A DNA stretch of 64,000 bases from Larimichthys crocea (GCF_000972845.2 NC_040011.1:28946806-29010805), one strand, 5' to 3'; positions 26,015 to 40,117 are shown, numbered from the stretch's first letter. Notes: generated from the sequence alone by a model not told the origin. Numbers and translations are program-made.

Positions 26015-27855
26015 AGTTGGTTCGAAATGCTTTTCAGTGACGCACTCTCCTTTTTGGAAGCATATGCTGACAGTTTTGGTAGCTGGCCTGTAATTTGGGG
26101 CGCATGATCCTCTATGATGGCATTAACTTATGAGGCACCTCACCTTTAGCCACTTGATGACAACTCTGCTGTTCCATTTCTGCAGGAAAGCCATTAGGAG
26201 AAGTGATTCCCTCCTTTCCACTTGTTTTTCTTTATTTCTTCTTCTTTATCTGTGACAGCAAATCTGAGTCAGCAGAAATCCCTGTAGGTCAATCTGGGCT
26301 TAATAGACATATTTGGTGCTGACTAACTGTAAGAGACACACAGTAGCAGCAGAGAGGCAGAGAAACTTGCTCGTCTAGCACCATTAAGGATACAAACAAC
26401 CCATAGTGCAACACACTCTTAATGGAACAGGATCATTCTGTAAAGAAACAGCTTGTTTTTCAGCATTTCAAGACCATTCCAGTAACTGCCCCATAACTTG
26501 GAGTGTTATTTTTTAGAGTTAACGTTTAACTGTAGACTTGTATATCTGCAAAAAAGGATGTTGCAGAGCATACACACTCAGCTAACCTACCTGCATCAAT
26601 ATAGACCAAATATTGGATACTGTAGTAGATTGTGAAGTGTAAACTGCTGCAGCAGCCAGTGACAGAGACACTCAAATGCCTCCCTCTTCCATCTGATGTC
26701 TTTTGATGTAGCAGACAATCATAATCAGATGACGCATAAGCTTTGAGGCATACTACATTCTTGCGAGATTGACAGTACGTAAACACCTTTGAGAAAGGAT
26801 GCAAAGTTTGGCTGTTTCTCATAAGCACAGCATGTTTCTAGAGGAGCTAGAATCAAATACATGCTGACTGGTTTAGGTGTAAGGAGGGATACAGTTGGCC
26901 TAACAGCCAATATGGCACACTTCTTTTCTGTTTTCTTTCTTTCTGTGCTCAACAGCTGTGTGCTAGTTTACAGGCCATGACCTGTGTTTAACGGGAGGAT
27001 ATTCTGACCATACTCTATGTAGTGCTGGAACTTGTCCTATCTAAAACAAACAGACCAAAAATGCAGATATATTAAATAGAAATTGATTGAAAGCTTCTGA
27101 TATAACATATTCCAGACAAAATGCATGTAAAAGAAATGTCACAGAAGTCACTTCTATGAAAAACAGAAGTGAATCTGCTCTGTATGTGGTGAGGTGGATG
27201 TGTGAGCCTGTTTTGCTCTAAAGCAGGCACAACAAAAGTTGCTGTCAAATTACTGAATATTCACCCCCTCTTATTAATGTCAGTTTTTGATTTTGTATGT
27301 GCTTGGCAGTGTATGACATGCATGTTTTCAATCTGCTATCAAACAAGATTCAAGTTAATGCAAGTTAGGCTAAACCCACGTCCTCAGCTACCAGTGGTCA
27401 CATTTCTAAGGTGGGCGGCTGGAAACAGCAGGCTAATATGCAATCATTAGCCATCTGCCTACACATGCAGGCAGAGAAATGTCTGTCACGCATTACTGCT
27501 GACGGCTGCTCTGCATGCACAATGGAAACTTTGCATATGTGGTGTGATAAGATAATAAATGTCCAACCTAGGTTCAAGGTGGAATAGATGCTTGAAAAGC
27601 AGTCAAATTTCAGCATTCCCTTCCATGACTTTTGAGCTTGGTGATGATGTGATTACTGTTTCAGGCAGCCCTGATCAGACGGACCAATGCGTAAGTTCAA
27701 ATGTGTGCATCCTAATTTTTTCTGCCACTTGACTCATAGAAGCGCTGGTGAAGATAAAAGGGGTTGTCTTTTCCAGGCCGGTAGGTGAGTTAACGTGGGT
27801 GTGCCTTCAAACAGCTCTCAAATGCAAATGTGACAGATGTTAAACACTACAAGTC

Positions 27856-27869
27856 GTACAAGTTGTTCT
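27856..27869. promoter_or_regulatory. Weaker glucocorticoid-type half-palindrome, distal upstream
   Basis: GTACAAGTTGTTCT fits the relaxed steroid-receptor core GnACA-nnn-TGTnC. The right half-site (TGTTCT) is perfect and the left is degenerate. It lies about 18 kb upstream of the tsc22d3 exon. About one relaxed match per 64 kb is expected by chance, so only the relation to the gene makes it worth noting. Confidence 0.2.
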
Positions 27870-28683
27870 CTTAATTAGTTCCTCTGTGACAAGGTGCTCA
27901 CTCAGTGGAGATGAGAAGGACAACTTAATGCTGGAGGGGAAACTGATTGGTGGTCTTTGTCTCTCTGCCTGTCTCCCCTCACTCCCATCCCACACACACA
28001 CTGCCAGTCGCCATCATCCTAACATGCATCATTATTAACTGTATTCTTGTACACACTGAATTTGCTCTCTTCAGTGCACATCGCAGTGTTTCCCAATATA
28101 CCTTTTTAATTTAGCCCACTGAAGAATCAATCCCGATTTGTGCCATAAAAGCACTCCCTTTTTTTAGAATGATGGTGCGCAAAGGAAATCCCCCCGTGGA
28201 GCAATCCACGCTAGGAAACCACATTCAAAATAGGCTAAAGGGAAACACAACAATCTTCCTCACAGTTTTGCCTGGAGAGCATATATGCATACAGTATTTG
28301 CATATGATCTGTGAAATGGGCTCGCTCTGGATTACTTGCAGTAAAGCAGATGATGAGGGCATACAGGTGCTGTGACTCTTTCCCAGCTGGAATTTATGTT
28401 TATGCGGGAAGTTGATAAACCGGATCCCCAGGGTTCAGTGTGTCTGCAGGACTGAATATCAAAGGTGGCAGGTGGATCTTTACGCTGCCGTGCGCAGACT
28501 GCAAAACCAATAGTCCCCCCGAGGACATATCATTGCTAGGTAGGCGGTTTGATCTCTGCCAAGGTGAGGCAAGTCCAATGACAGATGCATCACCTCTGAC
28601 CTGATGATGGTTTTGTTTTTGTTTGGAGCTCAATTTTGTGAACTTCAGTATTTAATCCATGCATCCAAAGCAACTGTAGAAAG

Positions 28684-28950
28684 ACTGCAACTAACAATTA
28701 TTTTCATCATCATTTTCTTGATTTATCATTGTGAAGAATGTTGATCATTATTTCCCAAGGTGACATGTGCCTTGTTTTTGCACAAAAACACAAATTTATT
28801 GAGTTCTCTGTCATAGAGAACTAAAGAAACCAGAACAAAAACATCATATTTTAAAAAGCTGCAATCAGAGAATGTTTCTTAGAAAACGATTAATCAATTA
28901 TCAAAACAGTTGGTGACTAATTTAATAGTCAACTAATCACTGGAGCTCTA
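28684..28950 (+). mobile_element. Diverged short DNA transposon with TGCAACTAAC/GTTGCAGCTCTA-type ends
   Basis: It begins ACTGCAACTAACAATTATTTTCATC and contains CATAGAGAACTAAAGAAACCAGAA and AAGCTGCAATCAGAGAATGTTTCTT. It ends GATTAATCAATTATCAAAACAGTTGGTGACTAATTTAATAGTCAACTAATCACTGGAGCTCTA. Order and spacing fit a common fish MITE, probably hAT-related, with ends rich in CGATTAATC-type sequence. No target duplication is visible, so this is an old copy. Confidence 0.75.
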
Positions 28951-29499
28951 TGTAGAAGTATGCTTTCAAGAATAAACACTGATACTGAAGTGTTCCTTCA
29001 TGAACACATTTAACACTTGAGACACTTGAAGACTGTCAAAGAAATGTATAGATCCTTTCAAATGATTCAAAATGAGATGTCCTTGAAACAGATAACATTT
29101 CCATGGTGCTCTTTTATAATTGATGTCCAGGTGCCTTTACACCTTCTTACAGACGTTCCTCTTTCATGTCAAAACCAAAGTAAACTTATCCGTCAATAGA
29201 TGGTCAGAGCATCTTATCAAAAAATGCTCAAATGCTCAAATACTGCTCTTTTTCCCGTGGCGACAAAACTCCAGTCGTTGTATTATGTAGCACAGCTGTC
29301 AGTCTCCTGCTTTCCTTCTCATGAGATCGCTTGCTTCTGCAGTTTTATCATAGATAACAACACCGAATTTACAATGCCCTTATTCTCTATCAATATGTCT
29401 ACAGCAGCTGACACTTCACTTCTGGGTGTGGCAAGGTCAGAAATGTGCATGCACCTACACTTATTATAGAAGAGGCACTGAAGTGATGCGAAGTGGCGT

Positions 29500-29650
29500 T
29501 TCTGACCACCATTAGCATTATCGAGCAATGTTTTTATGAGTGAATTATGTTTGTTCATTAGCATGAGCGTATAGGTGACATGCTGCCATTATCAGCTGAT
29601 TGAAAGTTGCTGGCACTAATGAGCGAAGGAGCGTAGCAACGAGCCTGCTA
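29500..29650. promoter_or_regulatory. Candidate conserved non-coding element
   Basis: Contains CCATTAGCATTATCGAGC, GTTCATTAGCATGAGCG, CCATTATCAGCTGATTG and CACTAATGAGCG. The motif ATTAGCAT, a homeodomain/POU type site, occurs twice. It is unique, evenly composed and non-coding. Confidence 0.3.
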
Positions 29651-30099
29651 AGGCAAGGAAGAAGACTGAGTAAACATGGAGCAATGCAGGATTCAAAATA
29701 TAAAAAAAATTGGTTGTGTAAATGTTTCACAAGGAAGGAAATACATTCAACAAAGACACTTACAATATGTTTTAGAGAGAAAGATTGTGGATGTACACTT
29801 TTGTTCCTGTGAAGTGTGTGGCTGCACGCTTTGTCCCTCCCCTAAGGAAACTTGTAATGTATGCCAGAAGCAGCGGAAGGGATCACAAAAACTTCTATGC
29901 ACAGACCTCTCTTCTCTCATTTCTCAGGCTGTCACTGGCTGGTCTCTCTATGTTTTATACTTAGAGTGGAAAAAAAGACATACTACTCATGAACGCTGAA
30001 CCCTTGGAGGTCAATAAAGAGTATTTAGTGTGCAGATAAGTGGTAAATTGCACTTTCTCTTGCAAAGCTCACTTCATTTACATAGAGATTAGCCCAAAA

Positions 30100-30240
30100 C
30101 ATATTGTTAATCATTACAAGGCTTATGCATAGTTAATTGAAGAGGGGTAACCGAGGCTGGGGAAAAGCAATAATTAATGAGGCTATGTGCACATGGGACT
30201 GTATGGGATAATTAATAAAATTTTGGTACAAGGATTGACC
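30100..30240. promoter_or_regulatory. Candidate non-coding element with clustered TAATTA-type sites
   Basis: GTTAATCATTACAAGG, AGTTAATTGAAG, GCAATAATTAATGAGGC and GGATAATTAATAAAA fall within 140 bases. This density of homeodomain cores is beyond that of the surrounding AT-rich DNA. Confidence 0.25.
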
Positions 30241-30748
30241 CATTTTTAAAGTTGTTTGAGTACGGATAAGTTTAAAGTCAATTTAAACAAATCATGCGTG
30301 CACAATATAAATAAAAACAAAAAAAACATGGTTATGCTATGATGTTGAATGGACACAATGTATATGCACTATATTGTAAACTTTTAAAACTAACAAAATA
30401 TCAGTTAAAACAGTATTAGTATTCCTCTAATGTTTTTTTGGCCTTGGGAATTGTTAACATGCTTTTATTAAAAATGAGGATATCTGTTAGCTTACAGTTT
30501 TGAGAAAGAGCAATGAAACCAGAGCCATAAAAATCTTGGAACTTCTAATCAGGGCTCAGCTGTATGCCTGGAGGCTCAAGCAACAACATCATGCACGCTG
30601 CAAGTTTCCAAGGACTGAATAATAGTGAATTGCTAATTACATATTATGTAAATATCTCACTGGCTGATACTCTTCTCTCCAACTGTGCATGTTTTAGCAT
30701 TTGAAGTTTTAAAACATTTCTTTGTTATGGAGCTCTGAGTATTTGAGT

Positions 30749-30779
30749 TCTGTCTGTCTGTCCGTCCGTCTGTCCGTTT
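30749..30779. repeat. (TCTG/TCCG)n tetranucleotide repeat
   Basis: TCTG units with TCCG variants. These are CpG-creating variants of the same unit. Confidence 0.85.
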
Positions 30780-33229
30780 GTGTGTGGCTTCTGAAGATCA
30801 GTGTTGAAGTAAGTAGCTGACAGCTGCTGCGCTTCAGCTTGACATCTAGTCGGTTCTCTCGGTCACTGAGCCAGCCACAAATAAAATCCTGCAATCACAC
30901 CGGGTTGTAAATGCCTCAACAGGAAGACGTCTTCTTGCAGGTGGTTACAGGCTGGAGTCTACAGAGACTGTACTGTACTTCTCTATTCTTCAGCTGTGAA
31001 GCTCTGCAAGACCACCACAGAAGTTCTGCAAACCTGACCCCTCAACACGCTTTTAACAACTTTTCCCTTTTTCGTCCACTCTGACGGTAATTTAATAAGG
31101 AAAGGTTTAGGTTTTAGTGTTACACATGGTAATTGTGTTTAGAAAAGCCCAAGGCCACTGAAAAAAGGACTTGTAATTGCAGTTTCTAAGAGTGTTTCAT
31201 GATTAAAAATACTGCAGAGCTGGAGTTTGTATCTGTACTTGGTGTTTTGATTAGCTTGAGTTATGCGCTTTCAAGTTATGTATACTGTAACAGTGGCAGG
31301 TGGACAAATTTATATATTTATTTATTCATTTAAGTGTTCCCCTTTATCAGCAATGTACATGAGTTATGTTTAAAATTTACTTTAGTAATCGTTGCAGATT
31401 TCGGTCAGATATGGTCTCACTGAGGGAATTCTCAGTCACAAAGTCAGAAATACAGTAACATTAGAAAACTAGACTGCAATCAGAAGAGCCTGGGGATTTG
31501 TCATTCGGGAAAGGTTATCTTGCTTGCTGTAGACTTTGACTACTATCCCACCGAAACATATCTGATATGGAACAGACAGGAATTTTGACGTGTCTGACAA
31601 TTTAGAGAGATATGAAGTAAGGTAGATAAACGTAGTGCTCAGCGGGTGGCACCCAGAAGCTTGTGATAATTATCGTAACTCAGGGGGAAAATAATCTGTC
31701 CACTTTTCTCACTATTGAAAGACGAAAAATGGGGGGAAAAAAAGCGTGGAAGCTTTACATGTGAGTGTGGATGGAACAAGTTGGTGAAAGCGATCAGCCC
31801 ATAAGCTTGTGGTTCTGGGAAGATTCGGCATTTATTAATCCGAACTTGGAAGCAAACATAGAAAACTGTAAAATAATTAACTTGATAGATTTTCATTAGC
31901 CGTTGAAGGAAGGCATGAGGAGTGATATCATTTATTTCAAGCCTTCTGTAAAATCAGTTACACGTATGAAATGTTTGCCCTTGGTTAATAGATTTGGAAG
32001 CTGTTCTCTTGTTTTTCTCACATTATTGGAATCTTTGATTTCACCTTGTAAAGAAAGAAGACCTTGTAATTCATCCATCTTGGATATATTTTAGTCTCTC
32101 TCTCTGTTACCAAACAACTTAATGTTTACACACAGGTGCAAAAGAACTCTCTTAAACAGGACATATAATATTAGATATGTACAATGTTTATTGTTCATTT
32201 ATTGCAATAGTATTTTCTTACTCTCATATTATGGCACAAACATCTAGTAAAATGACATATTTGGTAAAAAAAATTGAGGTAGTATTTGATTAAAGAGTGC
32301 ATGAATATTTTCAAATGTTTATTATGTTATGTAATTGTATCATGCTCCAAAGGGTTCCCATCCATGTGTAGGTTATGATTTATATCAAGATTGCACAGAG
32401 CCAAATCTCTTTGTACCAAGTTCCAGAAGTAAGCAAATTGCTGTTTTGTGCAGCCACAGAATGAAAGACAGCTGGAGGTAGCCGTAGGTATAGACTGACG
32501 TGTTTCCTTTTAATTCTCAAGCTTATTAAATGTCCCAGTCCATTGCACCATAAAGGCACTTGACAGCAGCCTCATATGGGCAGGATAAAACTCTGCCCAT
32601 CGGCAGAGGCCTGAGGGGGTGGTTTCATTTCACAGCAGAGTTGAACAGAATATCCAAGCATCTGCTCCTGCCTGCCCGGGAAGCATCGCCAGATTAGGAA
32701 ACCTGAAGGGGGGTCTGTGATTATCTTGAGGCCCTGTCTATGACAGAGTCTTGGTTGGCAGCAGCCTGCAGTGTGCAAGGCAGTGTCGCCATCCTGAAAT
32801 TGAATTGGGAAAGATTTAATGGCCTTAAAGGCTTTGGCTCTCAGTGTGATGGAATCAGATAGGGGTGAAAGTGCCAGGAAGTTGTGACAAACAGAAGGCT
32901 CAACGGTGGAGCACAAAGTGAGAGGGACGGGACGATGGAGGGAAAGCACTGGACGCAGTTAGGACTAAACTGATGGGGAGAGTGCAATTTTCCTGATTAA
33001 GTAGAGGCCATTTTATCTTAGTGCCTCTGCCACACTGTTGCATGCTGCTACACGGCAGACAGAAGAGCCTGAAACTAGTTGTTTCCACTATCACCAAAAA
33101 TGAGACTGTAAGAAGCTCCGGCGCCTTCAAGGCCTGTTAAAGCAAATTTGATCAGATCATTTGTGTGTACATGTGTATGCAACTGAATTCTAACATGAAG
33201 GCTGACTAATAGAAAAAACTTCTCTCCAG

Positions 33230-33600
33230 GGAGGAATTTAATCAACATGAATAATTTCAACGGTTGAATATGCGCCTTTGCAACATGTCTGACTCAGAGA
33301 AAAAGAAAAGTTAATCCACATGAAAACCTCCGCCCCAGGGAGAAAAAGAAAATGAGTGATTGCTAATTTATGAAATGATGATGGTGCTTATATAAAAAAT
33401 GACTTTAAGGGAAAGTGTGACTGAAGCATTGTCTTCGTATTAAGGGGGAAAAAAAAGGAATGTCTGCCACAGAAATATAATGCATAATTTCTAATAGCAG
33501 AAATGAGGCAGTAGCTCTGCAGCAAAAAAAAGCAAAGAAAGGTCATATCCAGTTCCATATGGATATATTATCCAGCTCCATAATATTGACTTCAAATTGT
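33230..33600. promoter_or_regulatory. Candidate conserved non-coding element
   Basis: Contains GAATTTAATCAACATGAATAATTTC, ATATGCGCC, GATTGCTAATTTATGAAATGATG and TATAATGCATAATTTC. No repeat or ORF explains it. The mix of POU-like and homeodomain-like sites suggests an enhancer. Confidence 0.28.
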
Positions 33601-36600
33601 GTCTGCGTTTTAAATGTCAGCTCCTGCACCCTAATCTGGAAAGAAAAGCATGTGCATTAGTGTTATGCTACTTAATTCAGGATCAACTTTGGCACCTGAA
33701 TGTGTCTCCAACAATCTCTCCAAAATAAAGCTTTTAATTTACTGCAAAAATACCATTTCATATGCATATCAGTCTGAGGGCATGGCAGCTCTACAGGCAT
33801 TGTACATTGGAGTGGTCATGACTAGAGAGAAAAAAACACTGGCCGGTGTGCTTTTATGTGTCATGCCATCAAGCTGACTGAGCTGAGTATATGCTGCAGG
33901 GAAGGGAAATGGAAGTGGTTAAATGTACCCAATTGTGCTGTACACTTATTTCTAGAGAAGCATAGAGCTTATAGGATATCAATACATCCAGATAGTGCTG
34001 CAAGCGATAAGGGGCTTGTGAAAAGAAGCAAAAAATTCATACAGTCACTGCTGCAGCAGGATGTTAAGCCCAGCGCTGGAAAAGAGCCCTGGTTGTTAGT
34101 GGTTTGGTTGTGAGACCTCAGAGACGCAGGTACAAAGTGTCAGCATATTGACTTGAACTCCCTGGCAGCTTGCCTCCTCTGTGCTCTGGCCTCCCCCCAC
34201 GGTTCCCACTCAGCAGACCCAAGGACCTTCCAGTGGAGGCCATCTATCACTCCCTAAACCTGAGGGTCACAACCAATCGTTGTCATGCCTCCCAAAAATA
34301 CCTCCACCAGAGATTGTCCGACTTGAGCAGCCACAGAATCAGCCGGCCCGGGGGCTTTGCTTGGAGACATGGCTCAGACTGACAGATGAAGAAAGGCAGG
34401 AAAGGAGTGGTACATCTTTATCATACGACTGGATCTGCCAAACACGTGAGCAAATAACCCTGCAAGAAGAGATGATGAAAAAAGCTTTGAAGAGATTTCT
34501 CTCAGCATTTTATTGAAGTATGTCCTTACATTTTTTAAAAGATCACTGGGCTTCCTGACAGCTAGGAAATCATTATCAGAGAAAATAAAACAAAAAGAGC
34601 ATGATTTTTTATATGAATATGATGGGGAATGAAAGGAATGCACAGAAATGTTGTTTGCCACCACACCACCAGCAACCCAACAGCCCACAGAAAAAGAGCA
34701 TGCTGCGTTGCTGGAGAGACATCAAAGGCAAAAGCCTCAGATAGTTTCTCTGTCACACTGGGTGACCCAGCAGCACTTCACTTCCTCCATATGTACACAG
34801 AGAAGCTCATATTCATAGAAGCCATGCATACTTTCTAATACTAGGACACATACACTAATCATGCACCGTCATCCATAAGCTATACCATCTGTTATTGTCC
34901 TAAATTTAAAAAAAACGTGGCATTTCATCTGTCTCAAACAAAGTCAAACAACCTAGCACCCAGACACAGTATCACAGTTGGGAATGTGTCACAGTTGTCT
35001 TGACCTTTGACCTCTACGTCACCCAATCCCACCGGTGCCGTCAAAATGCACACAGCCCCTCCGATTGTGGCATTTGTGGAAATGTACACCAGTGGGGTTT
35101 GTTACTAAAGTTAGCGTGGTAGAAGTTGAGCCACACAGGGAGGGAGGTGAGAGGTGAGGAAGTGTTCACACTTGGGATTTTGTGCTCTGTCCTTCAAATA
35201 GACTTTGGTCCCTCTAAGGATATATAGCATTTCAGTGACATGTTTTACTCACAGCACATGGAAATCATGGAGAATATTACTTCAGGATTGTTACCAAACT
35301 GTTAAAAAACACAAAATATCAGCAGTCCTTGTGTCAACTCACAAGAAAAACATAGTACATCATGTATTCATGCATTTAAATTCAAACCTTATCCCAGAGA
35401 CTTGTATAATTTGTTCCTGACACCTGTTAGGATGCACATCATACTCTGAAACCATGCATGACTGTACTAAAAACTCACACTGAACTCCTATTTGAAAAGG
35501 AGGCTGCTCACAGACAATCTTACACTTTGACATTCTAATAGCAAGTTTTGATTGGATAAATGTGTGTTAAGAAAAAGAAAAAAGTCAAAGTGTGTTTGTT
35601 GCACTTGAGGCACTAAAGCTAATAACCACTATACAAGCTAGATTACCCCTGAGAGCACGTTAAGACTGGTCTTTCTTATCACAATATTTCTTCTCTGACT
35701 CCACTTACTGAATTACAAATTGAAGTAAATTATCCGGGGCAGAATTTGATTAGAGAGGCCGGTCATTTTAGCAATCAGGCCCAAAGGAGACCTTCAGTAT
35801 ACTGAAAAGAGGCTGACACACACAAGCACACAGATGTTAGTATTTCTTCACAGGAGTCTTTTCAAGTAATGACTATGCCTAAAAGGACTATATACTTAAG
35901 TCTTAATGTCTGATCATTGCTAAAGACTACGGTATTGACAAGAGAGAACATAGGGGAACACAAATCACAATGGCACAAAGACACATAATGATGCATTAAT
36001 GGGGTATTTCCCAATTTGTTATCTGCTATATAGTCTATGTAACAACGTTACAAAAGCATGTCATAATTATTATAATCTCCCAATATATTAAAATGCAGAA
36101 AAAATATCCAAAACATTGTTTCTAAACATTGTTTCTATTAACAACAACCACAGGAAGGCTGCACATCCTCTTTCAGTGACCTTAAATTCATTAGAAAATA
36201 AAGCACATGATTAAAAAAACAAACAAAACAAAACCAAAAAACAAATCGCAATTAAATTGTGAAGGTTCCCTTTGAAAATGCAGTGAGAGTGTACAAGTGG
36301 ATGGACTTAAGGCCACCTGCTGTTACGTGTGTGCTCCGTCTAATGATGTTTGTCCAAAAAAAATAAGGACCTCTCCATGGAACAACCGTTGGGATTTAAT
36401 TAACAGTGAGTGACAGGCCTCGGTAGCTGCAGCGCTGTGTGCTGTCACATAGGATAGAATTGTACTGCACAGTGCAGAAGGTTGTATTTCACTTGTGGAT
36501 TTGAGAGACTAGGTGGAATTTATTTGTAAGAATACTGCAAGACACAGTCTTAATTGCAGAGAATGTGGCCAAGTAGACATAGCTGCAAAACCTGGATTAG

Positions 36601-39600
36601 TATTTCCACTGGGAGGGGTTTAGTCAGTGGCACCAAATACTTCAGGCCTTAATTAATCGTAAATGTTGATGCGGCACAATCTTAATGACGTAAAAAGTAA
36701 GAGTGAACTTAGCTTGGTCTGTGCTGTGGACACTGTTTGCTGGTGTGTGTTCACCCTCAACCTGACACACATCCTTTCCGACTGGCCGAATAAATGCTGA
36801 GTGCCACAACAAGCCTCAGGAGCAAACAAGCATGCATTCATCCATCAGCGGCGTCAATCAGTCACTAAACTGTCACAACACGGCAGCTTTCAGAGGCCCG
36901 AGCAGCCATCTCAGCCCGTCTAGATCGTTTTTGAATCCATTTTTACCCACATCGCCCCTCATCACTCACGTAGAAAACAAAGTGAAATTGTAAAGCTGTG
37001 AATAAACATATCCATTGTTCTAATGCTCAGGGCTATGTTGTAATTAACCAAGAGGAGCTGGACTTGAAAAGCCCAACAAGGCCAATCAATGCTATCCACA
37101 TGGAGGATAGTGAGCAGCTGAAGCCTCCTAAGGCTCGTCAATCAGGGAGAGTGCTCATGCCACTTCCAGTCTAAATGCAACCATACATAAACGGGAGGGA
37201 TTGGTCCTTAAATTTGGTGACCAAGTTTTAAACCCTAATCCTAGATATTGTCTTCTGTGAGGGTGTTTCTGTGAGCAATCTTTTCTATTTAACCACAACC
37301 AAAACTTTAACTACATAACTCCTTTAGCTAACCTTAACCAAAGAGTCTACATAATACAAATCCTTTTTCATGGATAAGGAGACAAAATAATAGATGAGAA
37401 CTCAGATCTAAGTCTGATCAATTGTGTTTGGAGGTGAACTTTTGAAATTGTTGGATTAGACAAATTCAAAATGAGGCAGATCTTTCATTGCACACTCTTG
37501 GCTGTGGATGTTTCATTTATTTTGCCTCCATTAAAGATAATCAATACTATATTGATCGTTTTTCCCATTTCGCTCCATTTCGTGATATGTCCCTGCACAC
37601 AGTTATACTGACAGAGCAGGCACAGCTGGGTGATTATGTGCGTCTGCCAATACCAATGTGGTAAAATTGTTTTCACATTAATCAACACCTCAAATTTTAT
37701 TCTCAGAAACACCTAAAGCCCTGGGATAATGGTTTCGTGCATCCTAATAAAACTTTCATAATTGGAATTACAGGCAGTAAAATGGGTGTTATAAGCTTCA
37801 GGTGAAAGTCGAGCTTGGAGTGTGTAGCTCTGACTTTAAGGAGCTCCGCTGGCACATAAACTAAATTACATTTAAATTCAAATTCAGCATCAGCAACACG
37901 ATTAGTCTCTGTAAATTTCTTTCTTCCCACACATGTTTCAGAGCTCTTTTGAGCTCTTTTCCAGTTCCCAAGCCAAAATATCAGCCTGGAGTTGAGAAAA
38001 ACATGTCCTCTTTTAGTGTCGAGCACATTACCAATTACCACAATGTAGGCTGCAACACAAATTTCTATTTATATGTAATGTTTTCCAAAAGAGAACAAGA
38101 CCCTAATGAAAAAATGGCTTCACTGAGAGATCGTTAGAAGCGATATCTAAATGCTGCTGTTAAAAGTTCGTACATCTGATGCTAAGTGCTGATCTGTTTG
38201 AACTTCAAATAAGCTGAAAACAAACCTAATGAAGGGATCAAGCATTTTTTTAGTTCAGAATTATGATCAGGTTCTCAAATATCACTTTTAATAATAATAT
38301 TTTATTCATGCTAGGGTCTGAATAAAATATATTCCACGCCTACAACATGAATTTATGGAGATCATGTTTTCATCATTCACAGTAATCAGTCAGTTACACT
38401 GACAAATCTCTTTGTGTCTTATTCAATATATAACTCCCACACAGGCGAAAAATCCTCATTAAAGGATGTGCGATTATAAAACTTTTTCTCCATAAAACAT
38501 GATCCAATTTCATCAAAATCTGTGGAATTAGTGTGAATTAGGACCGTAAAGAGTTATGCACTTCATGCACTTGTCTTATCAGGATCAACCGACTTACATA
38601 GTGCAAGAACAGGTGCACAGAGAGCAGAGGGGAAATACCAGAGATACCATGCATGATATTACAAGTCAGTGTACCATCAAACTGATTTCAAAGCTGTATA
38701 ATAATTATATATTGTTGTTTTAAAAGAAATATCTAGTGAAAACTGAGCACTGTCCTAAATGCCTGAAAGTCTCAGTACATGACAAATGATAGATATGTGG
38801 TGAGTAATGCCTGGGGTCTGATAGAAAGCAAGCTAAAACAAAGCTGAGGGCAAACAGCGGTAGGTAGTGACACTGAGTCAATACAGGTTTCCTTCGCCAG
38901 GAAGACAAAGCCAAGGCGGAACGGAAGATATGTTAAAGAAAAAAAGGAAAAGAGTTGAAAGCGTAGAATTAAAGCTGAATGGTGAGAGAGATGGTACGGT
39001 AAAGCACTGGAGTGCATGAGACAGACCCTTGACAGTTCAGACTTCTGTTTCCTGACAACGGTAATTACTTCCTTGGCTTAACTCATGGCCTGATTCTCCT
39101 TCACAGCCAACTAATGCTCACCATTTGGGCTCAGCGCTGCATGTTCCTGTGATGAGAGATTGCCTGTAAAGTTTGTGCTTTACTTTTCCACAATCCAAGC
39201 CTGGCCAGTGGGGCGAACTTCTTTAAGATGACTGGACAGAAAATTTTAATCCTCAAAGGGTGTGAGAGGCTTAGGATTATGGGCCATATCTTGCCAACCA
39301 ATGGGAGGATTTGAGCATGTCTGGCCCTGATGTCTTGGCCAATCACAGCCTCAGGCAGTGGATCAAACGCACATGTGAGAAGGCAGCAGTGAAGAAATTA
39401 CACACTATCATAGCCATGGTGTCGGGGAGTGGCTCTTTACTGATCTGCAGAAAACAAAAAATACAAAATGAAAATGAAAAAAAGAAAATGTTAATTTTGT
39501 AAATAATTTATGTTACTCTGGTCATCTCTCTGTGAAAAAAGAACTTTTGGTTTATTGAAACACTGCAATGATTTTAATTTGTTTATATCACAGCCTGTTT

Positions 39601-40103
39601 AACTGTGAACCTAGCAGTTTTTAATATGTAAATAGGAATTTTGATCAGTCATTTATATCGTATTGAGAACATTTTGAGCTCGGCTTTACTTCCCCAGCAC
39701 ATCAGCCTGGCAGTGCATAGTGACTTTAATCTATCTAGAAACACTTGAAAGACAAATATAAATTAATCAAATTACTTTTTGTTGCATTTCTTTCCCTTTT
39801 TGTATTTATTTTTTCTCTCATTTTGCATTTCCATCGTCTACAACACTTCATTTTAACTTGCATTGCAGTGCTCAACTAAAAGATGTCAACTGAAAAGCAA
39901 AGGTTGGTTAAGTTTGATGACAGCCACAAATTGTTTCTTGCCACCACAATGAGATGACACCACAACAACAACAAACACAAACAGCACGCATTATAAACAA
40001 TAACATGGGTTGCTTTGTTCACACATACAGATCCAAATTAGAAGCTGTAACTTTGTGCGCTGTGGGGTACAAGAGACTTTTTTTTCTTTTTGGTTTGCTT
40101 TTA

Positions 40104-40117
40104 CTGCCCTCTAGTGC
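40104..40117 (-). promoter_or_regulatory. CTCF-like motif, reverse
   Basis: On the minus strand GCACTAGAGGGCAG matches the CTCF core at 13 of 14 positions (first base differs). It shares the run CACTAGAGGGCAG with the site at 43977 but faces the other way, 3.9 kb away, so the two point apart. I see no transposon around it. Confidence 0.35.

Larger units (their letters stand above)
28951..40103. other. Gene-free DNA with several enhancer-like blocks
   Basis: Apart from the blocks at 29.5, 30.1 and 33.2 kb, I see only AT-rich unique sequence, a TCTG repeat, and a 15-16-bp tandem copy of AAACATTGTTTCT near 36115. Further TAAT-rich patches occur near 35.7, 36.65 and 37.04 kb but are shorter. Confidence 0.55.

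Noticed and set aside
34170..34516. Overlapping 70- and 111-codon plus-strand frames in a GC-richer patch
   Set aside because: Two frames are open over the same bases, which reflects composition rather than coding. No family is recognised.
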